A program made the translations under genes and the position numbers. Below, piece after piece: positions 38,684-48,690 of a DNA stretch of 64,000 bases; positions within the stretch are counted from its first letter, which is position 1; each line of letters begins with the position of its first letter. The stretch spans positions 868,001 to 932,000 of the forward strand of contig CP073214.1 in NCBI GenBank assembly GCA_020342235.1, in the 5' to 3' direction. The DNA is from Saccharomycopsis phalli (taxonomy: Eukaryota > Ascomycota > Saccharomycetes > Ascoideales > Saccharomycopsidaceae). The notes under the pieces were generated by a model, which was not told the origin of the DNA, did no database searches, and saw nothing but the letters and a program-made list of their open reading frames with translations.

Positions 38684-39767
38684 TTAATCCTCCTCCCTAG
38701 GATCTGCAATCCCGTCTTCATATATCGCAAACACACACTCGCTCTCTGGCAAGCACGGGCTATCGTATATCTTACAAATTCGCTGCTCTGCCCGGCCCTT
38801 TTTCAAGCTGAGCCTAGTAGTACTGGCATGTGCCACTATGTTCCCGCCAATGGGCTTCTTTGGATCTGGGTTAAATGACATGCCTCCATCCACTTGCGCA
38901 ACCACCTGGTTTGTTATCACCACGGCAATCCCAAACTCGTCGGCAAGTCGTTGTAAAGCTCTCATGTACTTTGCTACATGCATTTGCCGGGCACTCAACT
39001 CGCCTCTCCCGCTAAAGTCTGTACGGTACAACGCCATGATCGAATCAACAATAAGCAACGAGAACCGCGACTCAGCCATCATCTGCGCCGCCTGGTTCAA
39101 CAACTGCAATTGATGGTCGGCATTGTATGCCCTGGCGTATGCCACATTGTCCAACGCATCTTCTTCGTTCAAGCCATATCGCCGAGCAATCGACACCAAT
39201 CGGATCGGCCGAAAGGTTCCTTCCGTGTCAATGTATAAGCACTTTCCTTCTCCGCCCCCCATGTCTATCGGCAATTGACAAGTCACCGCCAATGTATGGC
39301 AAAGCTGCGACTTTCCGGTTCGAAACTCACCAAAGACTTCCGTGATGGACCCGGTCTCGATCCCGCCCCCCAATAAGGTATCCAACTGCTTTGATCCAGT
39401 CGTCAAGCAGATCAACTCGCTTCTTCTCTTGTGAAAGTCGGTGGCGGTGGTGAATCCCATGGGGACATACTCTGTTGCTGCTGCCAAAAGCCGATCTGCC
39501 TTGGTCTCGGAGATGCCTTTTACTGTTAGAAGGGCTTTCTTGGGGCTACATTGTTAGTACACGCACAAAACCCCATACAAGTTATACTTACGTATAAGCG
39601 ATTGCTTCGACGGTATTGAATCCCGACTCGGCTAGTCTCTTAATATCTCCAGGAGTGATTCCATTGCCTTCTAGTTTAGAGATAGGCATTGGGCCTACAA
39701 ACTCCTCATCATAATCTTCGACTGGTGGTGGTTGGTTTTCTTTGTTTAATTCACCCGCTTCTGTCAT
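38684..39767 (-). CDS. RAD51: DNA recombinase Rad51, spliced
   Basis: The gene is complement(join(38684..39545, 39592..39767)) and encodes 345 residues. Exon 1 encodes the N-terminus from [15 protein letters not shown] to ...EAIAYT. The 46-base intron has a GTAAGT donor, a TACTAAC branch and a TAG acceptor, and the join gives the conserved [18 protein letters not shown]. The protein has the helix-hairpin-helix domain (about 30-85), Walker A GEFRTGKS, Walker B LLIVDS, and the DNA-binding loops around [11 protein letters not shown] and [20 protein letters not shown]. Rad51 forms the filament that carries out strand exchange in homologous recombination. The N-terminus is shorter than in baker's yeast (400 residues), and the S. 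cerevisiae gene has no intron. A CGCGAAA motif lies about 55 bases before the start. CDC9 follows on the same strand. Confidence 0.97.
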
Positions 39768-39819
39768 TATTGGGCCTTTGAATAGTAATATGGGACTCTA
39801 CAGTGTGTGTAAAAACACT

Positions 39820-39827
39820 ACGCGAAA
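39820..39827. promoter_or_regulatory. SCB/MCB-like motif ACGCGAAA before RAD51
   Basis: ACGCGAAA combines the MCB core ACGCG with the SCB CGCGAAA and lies 53-60 bases before the RAD51 ATG. The same motif class is found before CDC9. G1/S expression is the usual pattern for both genes in yeasts; here it is inferred. Confidence 0.45.
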
Positions 39828-40287
39828 ATTTGGATGGCAAATCCAGTCCTAGTCGCGTACGTTTACCCGGCCGACTTTCCGAAAAGAGGACATGCTCCGT
39901 GGATAGTGTATATCATCACACTTGTAAACGGCATAAACATTATGGTAAAAGGAGACTGCAGATCGTGCGTAATGAGGGTAACTCTAATACTAAAATAGCC
40001 ACCTGTGTGAATACAAATATAAAACACAGCCTGGCGTGTCTATTTGGGAAGAAATCTCCAAAAGCAGGGCAAACAATGGCGTAGTATATTCAAATCTTTA
40101 GCACTGCTTCTAAAACACATTGGCGGTGGTATCACCGTTGCCGAATCATAGCAATAAACAGTGGATACCTTCAACTGCCGAACCCCAATGTATCCTCATG
40201 CACTCCCTTGGAAAGGATTGTCCCAAGGAGAAAGGTATTGCACTTAGTAGCCGAGGTATTTCACTGCCCCTATTCCGTTGACAAAGG

Positions 40288-40506
40288 TTAAGTCCAATGT
40301 CGTATTCTGCCTGGTTCTGTATCCTGCCTTCTAAGGTTATGCTTGTGCTCCAAGCGGCAGTCCAGAACCTCCTTCCATGAAATAAGCCTACCTATTTTTT
40401 CCCTTAATTTGCCCTCAATTCCGTTTAGGTTCTTCTGAAAATTTTTGAGACCTATAGCTATACACTCATTTACAGTATCAAATATATTAATGCCTGCTAG
40501 GTGCAT
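40288..40506 (-). CDS. Doubtful small ORF, 72 residues
   Basis: An ATG-started frame encoding 72 residues, basic and helical in the middle (LKNFQKNLNGIEGKLREKIG), with a Cys and Arg/His-rich end. It starts 47 bases from the divergent coiled-coil gene, which is close for two promoters. I recognise no family and it may be chance. Confidence 0.22.
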   Translation of the reverse strand: MHLAGINIFDTVNECIAIGLKNFQKNLNGIEGKLREKIGRLISWKEVLDCRLEHKHNLRRQDTEPGRIRHWT

Positions 40507-40553
40507 ACCGAATTTTTATTGAAAATATATCCGTTACTGTCATTGATAACTAA

Positions 40554-42575
40554 ATGTTTGCCGCTAGCAAACAGACCAGTATTTCAAATATTGGTGGCCC
40601 TCAATTACCACCAATAGAGGTCGAGCGACAAGCGCCTGGCTTCGTACCCCGAAAGTCACATAACAATATGGTAGATCTCAAAGTTTTAGATGAGCAAATG
40701 AAATCAGGCCTAGGACTCAAGGAGACCAACGTTTCCTTGTTAACAAAACAGCTGAAGAGACGCCCAGGTGGCTCCTTATCCAATGCCGCATCGCAACACT
40801 TGAAGAACACCAGACCAATTTCACCTCAAGTAGCTTCCTTTGGACCTGGGTCCAGAAATAACTCCATTTCGTCAGTCAACTCGAACGGGGGAAATATGTC
40901 ACCATTTAATCCAAACTTCTCGCCAAGGTCAAACGGAAGTCCACAAAACGGGGGTCAACACGTCTTTTATCCACCAAGAAGAGGAGGCGGAGGATCACAC
41001 CTGCCAAACAGCGCCACAGGGTCTCCAAAATTTTCTAGTATTGAGGTGATAGCCATGGAAGAAAAAATAAAGGAGTTGCGCTCCCAATTGATAGACAAGG
41101 ACGAACAGTTGAGAAATTCCATTAATTCTCAGACCAGTTTGGCAGATGATAAGATAGTGAAGCAATACTCCCTTTTGGAGCAAGAGAACCTGATTCTTGG
41201 TAAGGAATTGAACAACAAAAACCAAGAGATTGTGATAAATTTGAAAGAGTTGCAAGAAAAGAATGAAATCATCAAGGAAATGGAAACGTATAGCAACGAG
41301 CAATTCGAGAAGATTAGTATATATGAGGATGAGATTGAGAAGCTTCGAAAGGAGGTTAAGGAACAGAAGTCGATTATTCAAGCAAACAATGAAGATTCTG
41401 TGAAGCTACGCCACAATATGAAGTTTGAACATGACGCTGTTATGGAGAATAAAATTAGAGCAAATGAGCTGTTGAGCAAAATAGTAGAAGAAAAGGAGAA
41501 GGAAAAGGAAAAATTATTAATCATGATTGAGGAGAATAAGGGTGATAGTAGTGAGGTGGAAGAAATTAAGAAGTCTGCAGAGGCGCAGGTTGAAGAAATT
41601 AAAAGAGCAAATGCATTGGAGATGAAGAAAGTACAGCAGAGTTTAACCGAGAGCGTGGAGGCTGCTAAAGAAGAGGCCACAAAGGAGATAGAACTTACGA
41701 AGAAAGCGGCCGCAGAGGAAATTGAGCTTGCCAAACAAGCTTCAGTTAAGCATGAGGAGATTGCTGTACAAGAAGCAGTGGAGAAATTGGAAAACGATAT
41801 AAAGGATTTGTATGTCTTCTTGGTAGAGTTTATCAGGGACTCCAACATGTACATTCCAGTGAATTTACTAAAGGATAAATTATCATCGGTTAATGAAAAT
41901 CCTGCTCTAGTGAAAATTAATCAAAGTCAGGATCACAGACTATCAGAAATGCTCGACACATCTGTTAACGAGGCATTATACTCAGCGAATTTCAACTCGC
42001 CTGACTTGGTCAATCACTCGGATGTATCTCCGTCAGTTTTTTCGGATGGCCCTGCAACATATATACATCAGAACAACAGCTATGTGACATCAATTTCGCG
42101 ATCTTCCTCAATCTATTCGAAACAGCAGGAAGAGGACAGCACTGAGTCATATGGCACGACGCCAGAAACCAAGAAGCAAGATAGGGAAGAAGTACACGAG
42201 CCGGTGGAAATCGACAATGTTCCAGAGAATAAGTTTGACACGATTGAGAAACATGAGGTATATAAGTCGGCACTTGATGAAGTAGTTAGGATGGCACAGG
42301 CAAAGGAATTTATTTACCAGGGAAAAATTCAAAATCTTACTGGCCGTTTGGAAAATGCCAATATGATAATCTCCAAGTTGAGTGTTAATGGTGCTACTAA
42401 GCATAAAGCGCAATACGAGACCATCCAAACTAGTCAAGCGAGATTGATTAAATTGACCAATTCATTGCTGTCGTTGTTAGACTCTGATGCGGAAGTGTTC
42501 AAAGTTGATAAGAAGAAACCCGGCCCGAGAGCAAGGCTGTTGTTGCCCTTCACTATTAACGTTACATCTGAATGA
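40554..42575 (+). CDS. Coiled-coil protein of unknown function
   Basis: A 673-residue protein that I do not recognise. The first 165 residues are Ser/Asn/Gly/Pro-rich and probably disordered (PGSRNNSISSVNSNGG, YPPRRGGGGS). A long coiled coil follows at about 165-425 (IEVIAMEEKIKELRSQLIDK, then EKEKEKLLIMIEENK and AAAEEIELAKQASVKHEEIA). A Ser-rich linker comes next, and a second helical block at about 565-645 (LENANMIISKLSVNG). The end is hydrophobic and Pro-rich (GPRARLLLPFTINVTSE). The layout suits a cytoskeletal, polarity or tethering scaffold, but that is only an inference from coiled-coil content. The coordinates and start are well supported by codon structure and length. Confidence 0.75.
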   Translation: MFAASKQTSISNIGGPQLPPIEVERQAPGFVPRKSHNNMVDLKVLDEQMKSGLGLKETNVSLLTKQLKRRPGGSLSNAASQHLKNTRPISPQVASFGPGSRNNSISSVNSNGGNMSPFNPNFSPRSNGSPQNGGQHVFYPPRRGGGGSHLPNSATGSPKFSSIEVIAMEEKIKELRSQLIDKDEQLRNSINSQTSLADDKIVKQYSLLEQENLILGKELNNKNQEIVINLKELQEKNEIIKEMETYSNEQFEKISIYEDEIEKLRKEVKEQKSIIQANNEDSVKLRHNMKFEHDAVMENKIRANELLSKIVEEKEKEKEKLLIMIEENKGDSSEVEEIKKSAEAQVEEIKRANALEMKKVQQSLTESVEAAKEEATKEIELTKKAAAEEIELAKQASVKHEEIAVQEAVEKLENDIKDLYVFLVEFIRDSNMYIPVNLLKDKLSSVNENPALVKINQSQDHRLSEMLDTSVNEALYSANFNSPDLVNHSDVSPSVFSDGPATYIHQNNSYVTSISRSSSIYSKQQEEDSTESYGTTPETKKQDREEVHEPVEIDNVPENKFDTIEKHEVYKSALDEVVRMAQAKEFIYQGKIQNLTGRLENANMIISKLSVNGATKHKAQYETIQTSQARLIKLTNSLLSLLDSDAEVFKVDKKKPGPRARLLLPFTINVTSE

Positions 42576-43574
42576 TGACCGAAATGAAAGCTTGTAAATT
42601 ATTAGATTTTATGTTAATTAGAAATTTTTATTGGATTAATGTGGTTTTAGTTTTATTCAAATACAGTTAATATGTATATTATAGGAATTGTAGTGTGCAA
42701 AGGGGAAAGGGGACTTTGGTAAGAATCAGAACTGTATAATGGTAACTACCATAATATGTAGTTTTACAATCACGCAAAAGAGGTGCCAATGAAATCTGAG
42801 ATTTTCAGTACAGCATGGTCTGACGACGGTATGATATGTTCCTTTTAATAATTAAGTGGCCTTGCGATATCTAGTTAACATGCTTTAGCAGTTGTACAGG
42901 GTGCTGAGAATGGAATGCGCCCATCAAAAGTGCAGTAAATACGGGAAAAGTTATGATCAACGACGCAGGTAGGTAACTACGGAAGATCTTACAATACGAT
43001 CAAATGTACTTGATAGCAGGGTAAGATTACTCTGAAGGAATGTTTGACGCAACCGTGTAGGGTCAACATAAGAGAATACCGTGTATGGCGGTCAAGGTGC
43101 TCGGGATAATAGCTTAATAAAGTTTCGGGTGATAATTGTGGAGACCAATTGACCGGGGTGACTATGCATTGCCTTGCCATAAGTAATTATAGCACAGTTT
43201 ACAGACGGGATCATTGTACAGGTTTCCACGGGCTTATGAACTCGTAAAGAAATGGATTGTGACAAGTTTTGAGCCTCTCACTCAACTGAAAAATCAGTGA
43301 CAATGTGGCGTGAAAAAAGTAATGACGGTGCACTGCTGCGATTTCAGGGCTTTAATTATGTTGAACAAGTCTGTTCTTACAAGACACGGTTCCATAAAAG
43401 GTAAAATGATTAAAGGTGATAGAGACATACATAATGGAGGCTTTGTGGGTTGTCTTAGATCATAAACCTTTTTAGCTCTTGACCAGATGAAATTGTGTGA
43501 TTTCGTGTGAATCATGTGATAGGGAGAATAGATGACATGTATTTTTTTTTATAGTATATATGATGAGCTATTCA
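42576..43574. other. Unusually long convergent intergenic region
   Basis: Two convergent genes are separated by about 1 kb, far more than the other convergent pairs here (about 90-460 bases). I find only short frames without motifs (for example 42989-43180 and 43294-43515, both minus). I see no tRNA, C/D-box snoRNA pattern or repeat. An unannotated non-coding RNA is possible but unsupported. Confidence 0.5.
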
Positions 43575-44807
43575 TTATTCGTCATTGAAGTCATGCAAAG
43601 GTTGTGGTTTATTCATAGTTGGGATCTCTAGAAGGTCCCATGGTGTGAGTGGAGTGCTTGTATCTCTTGTATGTGTCTTCCCAAATGACAGTGTCAGGCT
43701 GACACTACCATAACTTCTTCTCTTTGAAGTGAGTCCATTTACCAAGTTGGAATATTCTGGGTTGATGACGGGCTCCGCTTGCGTGTGATGCTGCAAAAAA
43801 GCCTCTCCTGGCACACTCTCATAATTTTCGACGCCAGTTGTGAGGCTACCCGAAAGAGGTTCATCATTATGCTGTTGGTGTTGTGTCACAGTTGGTGTGT
43901 TTGACTCATGCTGGCGGTATATTCTCCATTGGTATAGTGCAGTCATGTCAAAAATGATGGTACCCCCACTACCCAAGATATAAGGAAGCTCTTTAATGAA
44001 GAAATTGTACCGGTCTCCCGCATTTGGAGAAGAGACAAATTCATCCGAAGTGAGAATCGATATGGTGTAAAATAGATTTCCGCACAAGGCACAGAAAAAT
44101 AACAAGACAGATAGTCCTGCGGTAGATTTCCGCTGATAGTTCTTTATGAGCTGGGGAACCCGAGCAGTTAAGTAGAGACATGTGCATGTCCAGGCAAAAA
44201 ACAATCCCACCAAGTTTGAATGTTCTAAAAACGACAGAATCGCTGGGTGACCTTGTCCTTGTGTTTCATAAAGAGGTGCCCCTTTCACCTTGGAGAATGA
44301 CGCCAAAAAGGACCCAGTCACAATGTTGGAAAAGGACCCGCTTCCCACTCCAATATTTAATAACCCTTTACTAATTGGTTGCGAGGTACTCTGAGATGCA
44401 CCAATGTTGATTGGCCGTGGGGATGTAATGTGCTCCTGGGGGAAGTCTGAGACCAACAAGTCTTCTTCTTCGCTACCGTTTAACTTCTTGAGTCGCATTC
44501 GCAAGTGGTGCTGTATTCGCGGATACAACTTTGTGTAGTATAGAAACTGCGACGCCAAAATCAAATCTATACAACAGTAATAGGACGCAAGCCATATTTG
44601 GAAGGGCAACGCCCCGGTTAATAAACCTCCCACCAAGTTCGAGACATCGCCGGCTATCCAGGAGAACAAAAATCCAACGGCTATTCCATCGACAGAGTGG
44701 TTCTTATAATTCTCGATAACCTGTGGCAACTGTGCGAATAGCCAACAGCCAATGGACAAATAGCCCGATATAACCGATACCGAATGAATAATACCAGACC
44801 TTACCAT
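43575..44807 (-). CDS. PQ-loop vacuolar basic amino-acid transporter (Ypq family)
   Basis: A 410-residue seven-TM protein with two PQ-loop repeats. The first is near residue 28 (FAQLPQVIENYKNHSVDGIAVGFL) and the second near 220 (ARVPQLIKNYQRKSTAGLSVLLFF). The central loop (about 115-185) is hydrophilic and Ser-rich and the C-terminal tail is long. This is the layout of yeast Ypq1/2/3 and human PQLC2, which move lysine, arginine or histidine across the vacuolar or lysosomal membrane. Which Ypq paralogue it corresponds to cannot be decided. In yeast, Ypq1 is removed by ubiquitin-dependent sorting when lysine is scarce. Confidence 0.88.
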   Translation of the reverse strand: MVRSGIIHSVSVISGYLSIGCWLFAQLPQVIENYKNHSVDGIAVGFLFSWIAGDVSNLVGGLLTGALPFQIWLASYYCCIDLILASQFLYYTKLYPRIQHHLRMRLKKLNGSEEEDLLVSDFPQEHITSPRPINIGASQSTSQPISKGLLNIGVGSGSFSNIVTGSFLASFSKVKGAPLYETQGQGHPAILSFLEHSNLVGLFFAWTCTCLYLTARVPQLIKNYQRKSTAGLSVLLFFCALCGNLFYTISILTSDEFVSSPNAGDRYNFFIKELPYILGSGGTIIFDMTALYQWRIYRQHESNTPTVTQHQQHNDEPLSGSLTTGVENYESVPGEAFLQHHTQAEPVINPEYSNLVNGLTSKRRSYGSVSLTLSFGKTHTRDTSTPLTPWDLLEIPTMNKPQPLHDFNDE

Positions 44808-45647
44808 GACAGTAATATTATAAGATAAATCTGATATATTCTAAGACAAATAACCCAGGTCTTTGTTTGGCACAGCTCTTGATTTGTTTTTGGCACAGCT
44901 CCTCCACAGTGATTGATGCGCCGATCTTTAGACTGATAAGATATGATGTTGTGTCAAATAATAAACAAAAAAACCCTGGTAGTTTCGAATAATATATCGA
45001 ATAATAAGGATAGTGGTACTTGGTATTTACTTGAAATACACCTTCAACAAGCCGAAGTTTTGAAGATGTTGATGATCACGCTCGAAGCTACAAGTAAGTC
45101 ATTTAAAAATTGATAAGGACGGTATGATTCTGCACGTTCATGTATTATGGTATATATGAAGTGAAATCAGTCATTGATTTTAATGCAAAAAAAAAAAAAA
45201 AAAGGGCCGAGGGGAGTTGAATTAAACACTCTACTATTCCTAGTAAAACAGCGATTGGATACCAATGAGTATTTTAACCACATCTACGCGATAGTCATTA
45301 GCTGCTCCGCCATCTTGCGTCGTGCAAGCTAGATTTATGGCCCGAGTCACGCGCATTCACTTGTTGAACAGGTTAACTTTTCATGTCGTATCTGTCTCAA
45401 AATCAAAACTCCACGACAACAATATTGCCTCGACACGCAGATAATCCAAATATGGAATTATGAAATTTAACATAAAGGCCCAGGCATTGTTTAATGTGGA
45501 ACACCAAAAGAGAGCTCTGGGATTTGGTCTACTGTTTTAGTAACATTATATTATAAACCAAAACTCATTTCAACATGCAAAAATTTCAAATACTCATCAC
45601 AAGAATACCACGATTAAATACGTCCTTATTTTCCCTTCATACACTCA
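44808..45647. other. Intergenic region between the Ypq-type gene and PEX13
   Basis: About 840 bases. It contains a tandem partial repeat of TTTGG-CACAGCTC (about 44867-44902), an A17 tract at 45187-45203 (T17 on the minus strand), and next to it an 87-base hairpin-rich stretch with weak Pol III box similarity (45204-45290). No protein-coding gene is supported. Confidence 0.5.
45187..45290 (-). other. Possible decayed tRNA-like unit with T17 terminator
   Basis: On the minus strand, a T17 run at 45203-45187 is preceded by about 87 bases with three small hairpins (ATTGG/CCAAT, TACTA/TAGTA, GAGT/ACTC). It contains GTTTAATTC, one base from the B-box GTTCRANNC, and TAGATGTGGTTAA, similar to a Ser/Leu-type A box. 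The acceptor ends do not pair, so it is not a functional tRNA as read. It may be a tRNA relic or chance. Confidence 0.2.
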
Positions 45648-46741
45648 TTATTTCAATTCATGGACAGATTTCTCAGTTTTGCCTAGCGGCACCAAGTAGT
45701 TGTAAGGCACATACCCATCTTTCCCGTCTCTATTTCGGCACTTCCACCACTTACTATCCTTGCCAAATGGGTCTTTCTTGGACATCACGGCATAGATGGT
45801 ACCCTGCTTTAGCTCCAACTCCACCATCGGATCTTCGGGGTTAAAGTCATAAAGGGCTCGATAAAACTCGACATCAGCGGCATTTACAGGCCCATTCCCC
45901 TGTACCAACGTCTGGTTGAATTGTCGCTGTGCTGCAAGGGCCTTGACCAACTTATTCAACAAATATGGGATTCCAAATGCGGCAGCTAAGAAGAACAACA
46001 ACGGCTTGAGCGATATCGATGGCCGCTTAGTTTTCTCCTTCTTCAAGGTAAACTCGGCAAACTCCTCGGTACTAAACTTGACGTTTTCCTTGAATGCCTT
46101 TATCCCGGTTATCTTTAACATGAGCTTTTTCAAGTATTTCACAATGGCAAAGATGCCAAATATAGAGCCTAGGGCATTTTTCAAGTTACCAAACTGCTCA
46201 CCAACAGATACCATGGTGAAAAACGACGACTGGGTAGCCATATAAGTGGCCTCAAGCATCTGTGCAAACCCTCCAACTGCTCCAATCACGCTCTCAATGA
46301 GTTGAAACGTGGCCTGTGTGCTTTGTGTTAAGCCACCACCCATGGCATTCCCATGATTCATCATCCCGTAGTTATTCATTCCGTAGCCACCATAGCCACC
46401 CATTCCATAACCACCAAATCCGCCGAGTCCTCCATACCCCGATCCATAACCATAACCACCCATGGAATTACCCAAACCCATTCCATAACCCCCGACATTA
46501 CCGTACCCGAGCGAATTACCAAAAGCACTAGTATTGGAGATTTGATTGTCAGTGCCAGTCCCAAAAGATTCTGGTTTTGGTGGCAATGGTTCCGGTGCGG
46601 TATTCAATGTGCTGCTCATCGCCGATGCTTCTCCGGAGGACACTTGCATGTTAGTATTGATTTGATATTGCACAGACATTACTTACCTGCTTGCGATGTT
46701 CCTGAAGACAGTTCCCAAGGCTTTGGTCGTTGGTTCGACAT
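45648..46741 (-). CDS. PEX13: Peroxisomal docking protein Pex13, spliced
   Basis: The gene is complement(join(45648..46642, 46687..46741)) and encodes 349 residues. Exon 1 encodes MSNQRPKPWELSSGTSQA, containing the RPKPWE typical of Pex13 N-termini. The 44-base intron has a GTAAGT donor, a TACTAAC branch site and an AAG acceptor. The next in-frame acceptor would be GAG, 13 bases on; both keep the frame. The protein has a Gly/Tyr/Met-rich N-terminal domain (about 65-125), hydrophobic membrane segments (about 135-265) and a C-terminal SH3 domain at about 275-338 (ALYDFNPEDPMVELELKQG, WWKCRNRDGKDGYVPYNYL). Pex13 sits in the peroxisome membrane, docks cargo receptors Pex5 and Pex7, and its YG-rich region can form a selective mesh. 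It is divergent from the mitochondrial ProRS gene. Confidence 0.94.
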
Positions 46742-46885
46742 GTTAATCAGTGTCTTGTCAACCTTTTGGACTTGCCTAAACTGGGGAAGCGTTCCGGGTA
46801 ACATTGAAAATTGCACACTGCACTTTGCTTACCAACCACTTGGTAAGCACCTGATATGGGTGCATGTTTACCAAGTGGAGTGCCA

Positions 46886-48559
46886 ATGAGGTTTGGCCAG
46901 GTACTTTTGCGCCACAGGCTGACCAGTTCGCATGTGTTTACCGATGTAAAGTCAATACCAAAGAATAAGCAGATCCCGACCCACGAATTGCTTCAAGCAT
47001 TGGGATTTGTCAAACAGCCCTCTGCCGGATTGGTCAACTGGATGCCCTTGGGCTTGAAGGTGGTGAGAAATATTGAGAATATCATACGGCGTAGGATGGA
47101 TGCCGCGGGATTCGACGAGGTCAGTCTTTCGGCGTTATCGGCTGCCGGCTTGTGGAAGAAAACCGGTCGCTGGGACAATAAGGAACTTTTCAAGGTGGGA
47201 AAGAATCAGGACTTTTGTCTTGCGGCAACTTGCGAAGAGGAAATCACGGCTGCCGCGAAAAACGCAGTGGCAAGCTATAAGGACTTGCCGTTGAAATTGT
47301 ACCAGATCACCAGGAAGTACCGTGACGAGAAACGGCCTCGGGGCGGGCTTCTTCGGGGCCGAGAGTTTATCATGAAGGACGGATATTCCTTTGATGTAGA
47401 CAAGGAAGCTGCGTTGCAGTCGTACCATGGTGTCAACGAGGCGTATAAATTGATATTCCGCGACTTGAAAGTGCCGTATGTTGCTGCTAATGCCGACTCC
47501 GGGGCCATTGGCGGCGATTTATCATTGGAATGGCACTACAAGCATGCTTCAGGTGAAGATGTCTTGATGGAATGCGATCATTGCTCAAATGTCAGTAATT
47601 TGGAGAAAGCTACCTCGCTTCCTTTGCCAGATACCCCGCCAGTCGCAGAAGCCAGTGTGAAATACTTTGTCACTGCTGATGACAGCACACTTATTGCCAT
47701 GTATTATCCAAAGGAGCGTAAGCTCATGGCCTCGTTTGTGAAATCTGACATTGATGATATTGACCTCGAGCTGGAGTCGCCCACCGTACCAAAGTCGTTC
47801 TTTGCAACCGACTCTGGTGACCTTGCTGTGAAAAGCGTGATTAGAGTGATAGATCCACGTGTTGGCGCAACCACAAGGCTTCCTGATTTTCCCGCAGAGG
47901 TAAACTTCCAGAGAAACTCCTTCACCACATTCAACGACATTTCCATTGTGGAGGCAGTGGCACAAGAAACATGTGGGAATTGCCAGACTGGCCGTCTTAG
48001 TGGGCACTCTGCCATTGAGGTCGGACACACGTTTTATCTTGGTGACAGATACTCGGCACCACTCAATGCCAAGTTCATGAACCAGTCTTCGAAACTGCAG
48101 TTTTTCGAAATGGGCTGCTACGGAATCGGGGTGTCTAGATTAGTAGCTGCCATCGCCGAAGTATGTAGAGACGAAAGCGGTCTAGTATGGCCCAAGGTCA
48201 TTGCACCTTATGGGGTGTCTTTGGTCAAGGCACCATCATTCAACGAGTCATTGCTTGAGCTACAGGACAGTTTGAAGGCGACTGGCGTCTCGGTCTACAC
48301 TTCACGAAATGAGCCGATTGGATTGCAAATCAGCGAGAGTCAGATGCTAGGCATTCCTCTCATGGTTATTGTGGGCAAGATGTTTCCCAAGGTGGAAATC
48401 GAAGTACGTTCGAGAGTCTTGGCCACCACTGAGCATTGGAAAGAAGACAGGCAGATGGCGACCTTTGAGTGGGAAGTGAACATGGACAAACGAGAGAAGC
48501 ACATTGTAAATGTGTCACATGTGACTACGGTTGTCAAGTCGCTTCTCAAAGACTTGTAA
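46886..48559 (+). CDS. AIM10: Mitochondrial prolyl-tRNA synthetase (Aim10)
   Basis: A 557-residue bacterial-type class II synthetase starting MRFGQVLLRHRLTSSH, a basic presequence typical of mitochondrial import. Motif 1 lies around GLVNWMPLGLKVVRNIENII. Motif 2 is KYRDEKRPRGGLLRGREFIMKDGYSFD, and motif 3 is FEMGCYGIGVSRLVAAIAE. A C-terminal anticodon-binding domain follows from about residue 440. The segment SAIEVGHTFYLGDRYS is diagnostic for bacterial-type ProRS. It charges mitochondrial tRNA-Pro. An in-frame ATG ten codons upstream exists, but the chosen start gives a cleaner presequence. It shares a divergent promoter of about 145 bases with PEX13. Two in-frame CTG codons occur at weakly conserved places. 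Confidence 0.93.
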   Translation: MRFGQVLLRHRLTSSHVFTDVKSIPKNKQIPTHELLQALGFVKQPSAGLVNWMPLGLKVVRNIENIIRRRMDAAGFDEVSLSALSAAGLWKKTGRWDNKELFKVGKNQDFCLAATCEEEITAAAKNAVASYKDLPLKLYQITRKYRDEKRPRGGLLRGREFIMKDGYSFDVDKEAALQSYHGVNEAYKLIFRDLKVPYVAANADSGAIGGDLSLEWHYKHASGEDVLMECDHCSNVSNLEKATSLPLPDTPPVAEASVKYFVTADDSTLIAMYYPKERKLMASFVKSDIDDIDLELESPTVPKSFFATDSGDLAVKSVIRVIDPRVGATTRLPDFPAEVNFQRNSFTTFNDISIVEAVAQETCGNCQTGRLSGHSAIEVGHTFYLGDRYSAPLNAKFMNQSSKLQFFEMGCYGIGVSRLVAAIAEVCRDESGLVWPKVIAPYGVSLVKAPSFNESLLELQDSLKATGVSVYTSRNEPIGLQISESQMLGIPLMVIVGKMFPKVEIEVRSRVLATTEHWKEDRQMATFEWEVNMDKREKHIVNVSHVTTVVKSLLKDL

Positions 48560-48690
48560 ATACAGTATGCGAGAAATACTAGATTATAGAAATATTACAA
48601 TTTTTGCATGACAGTAAATGTTGACATAATATTACAAGTCACCGAAAAATCGGCATTCATTACATATCCACCGGGGTTGTCGCTGATTTT

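Larger units (their letters stand above)
39768..40553. other. Intergenic region upstream of RAD51
   Basis: About 785 bases. It contains the RAD51 promoter with ACGCGAAA at 39820-39827 and a doubtful 72-codon frame at 40288-40506 on the minus strand. I see nothing else I can support. Confidence 0.5.

Noticed and set aside
45064-45100. A short ATG frame followed by GTAAGT, considered as exon 1 of a spliced gene on the plus strand
   Set aside because: No TACTAAC-type branch site and acceptor leading to a meaningful second exon could be found downstream.
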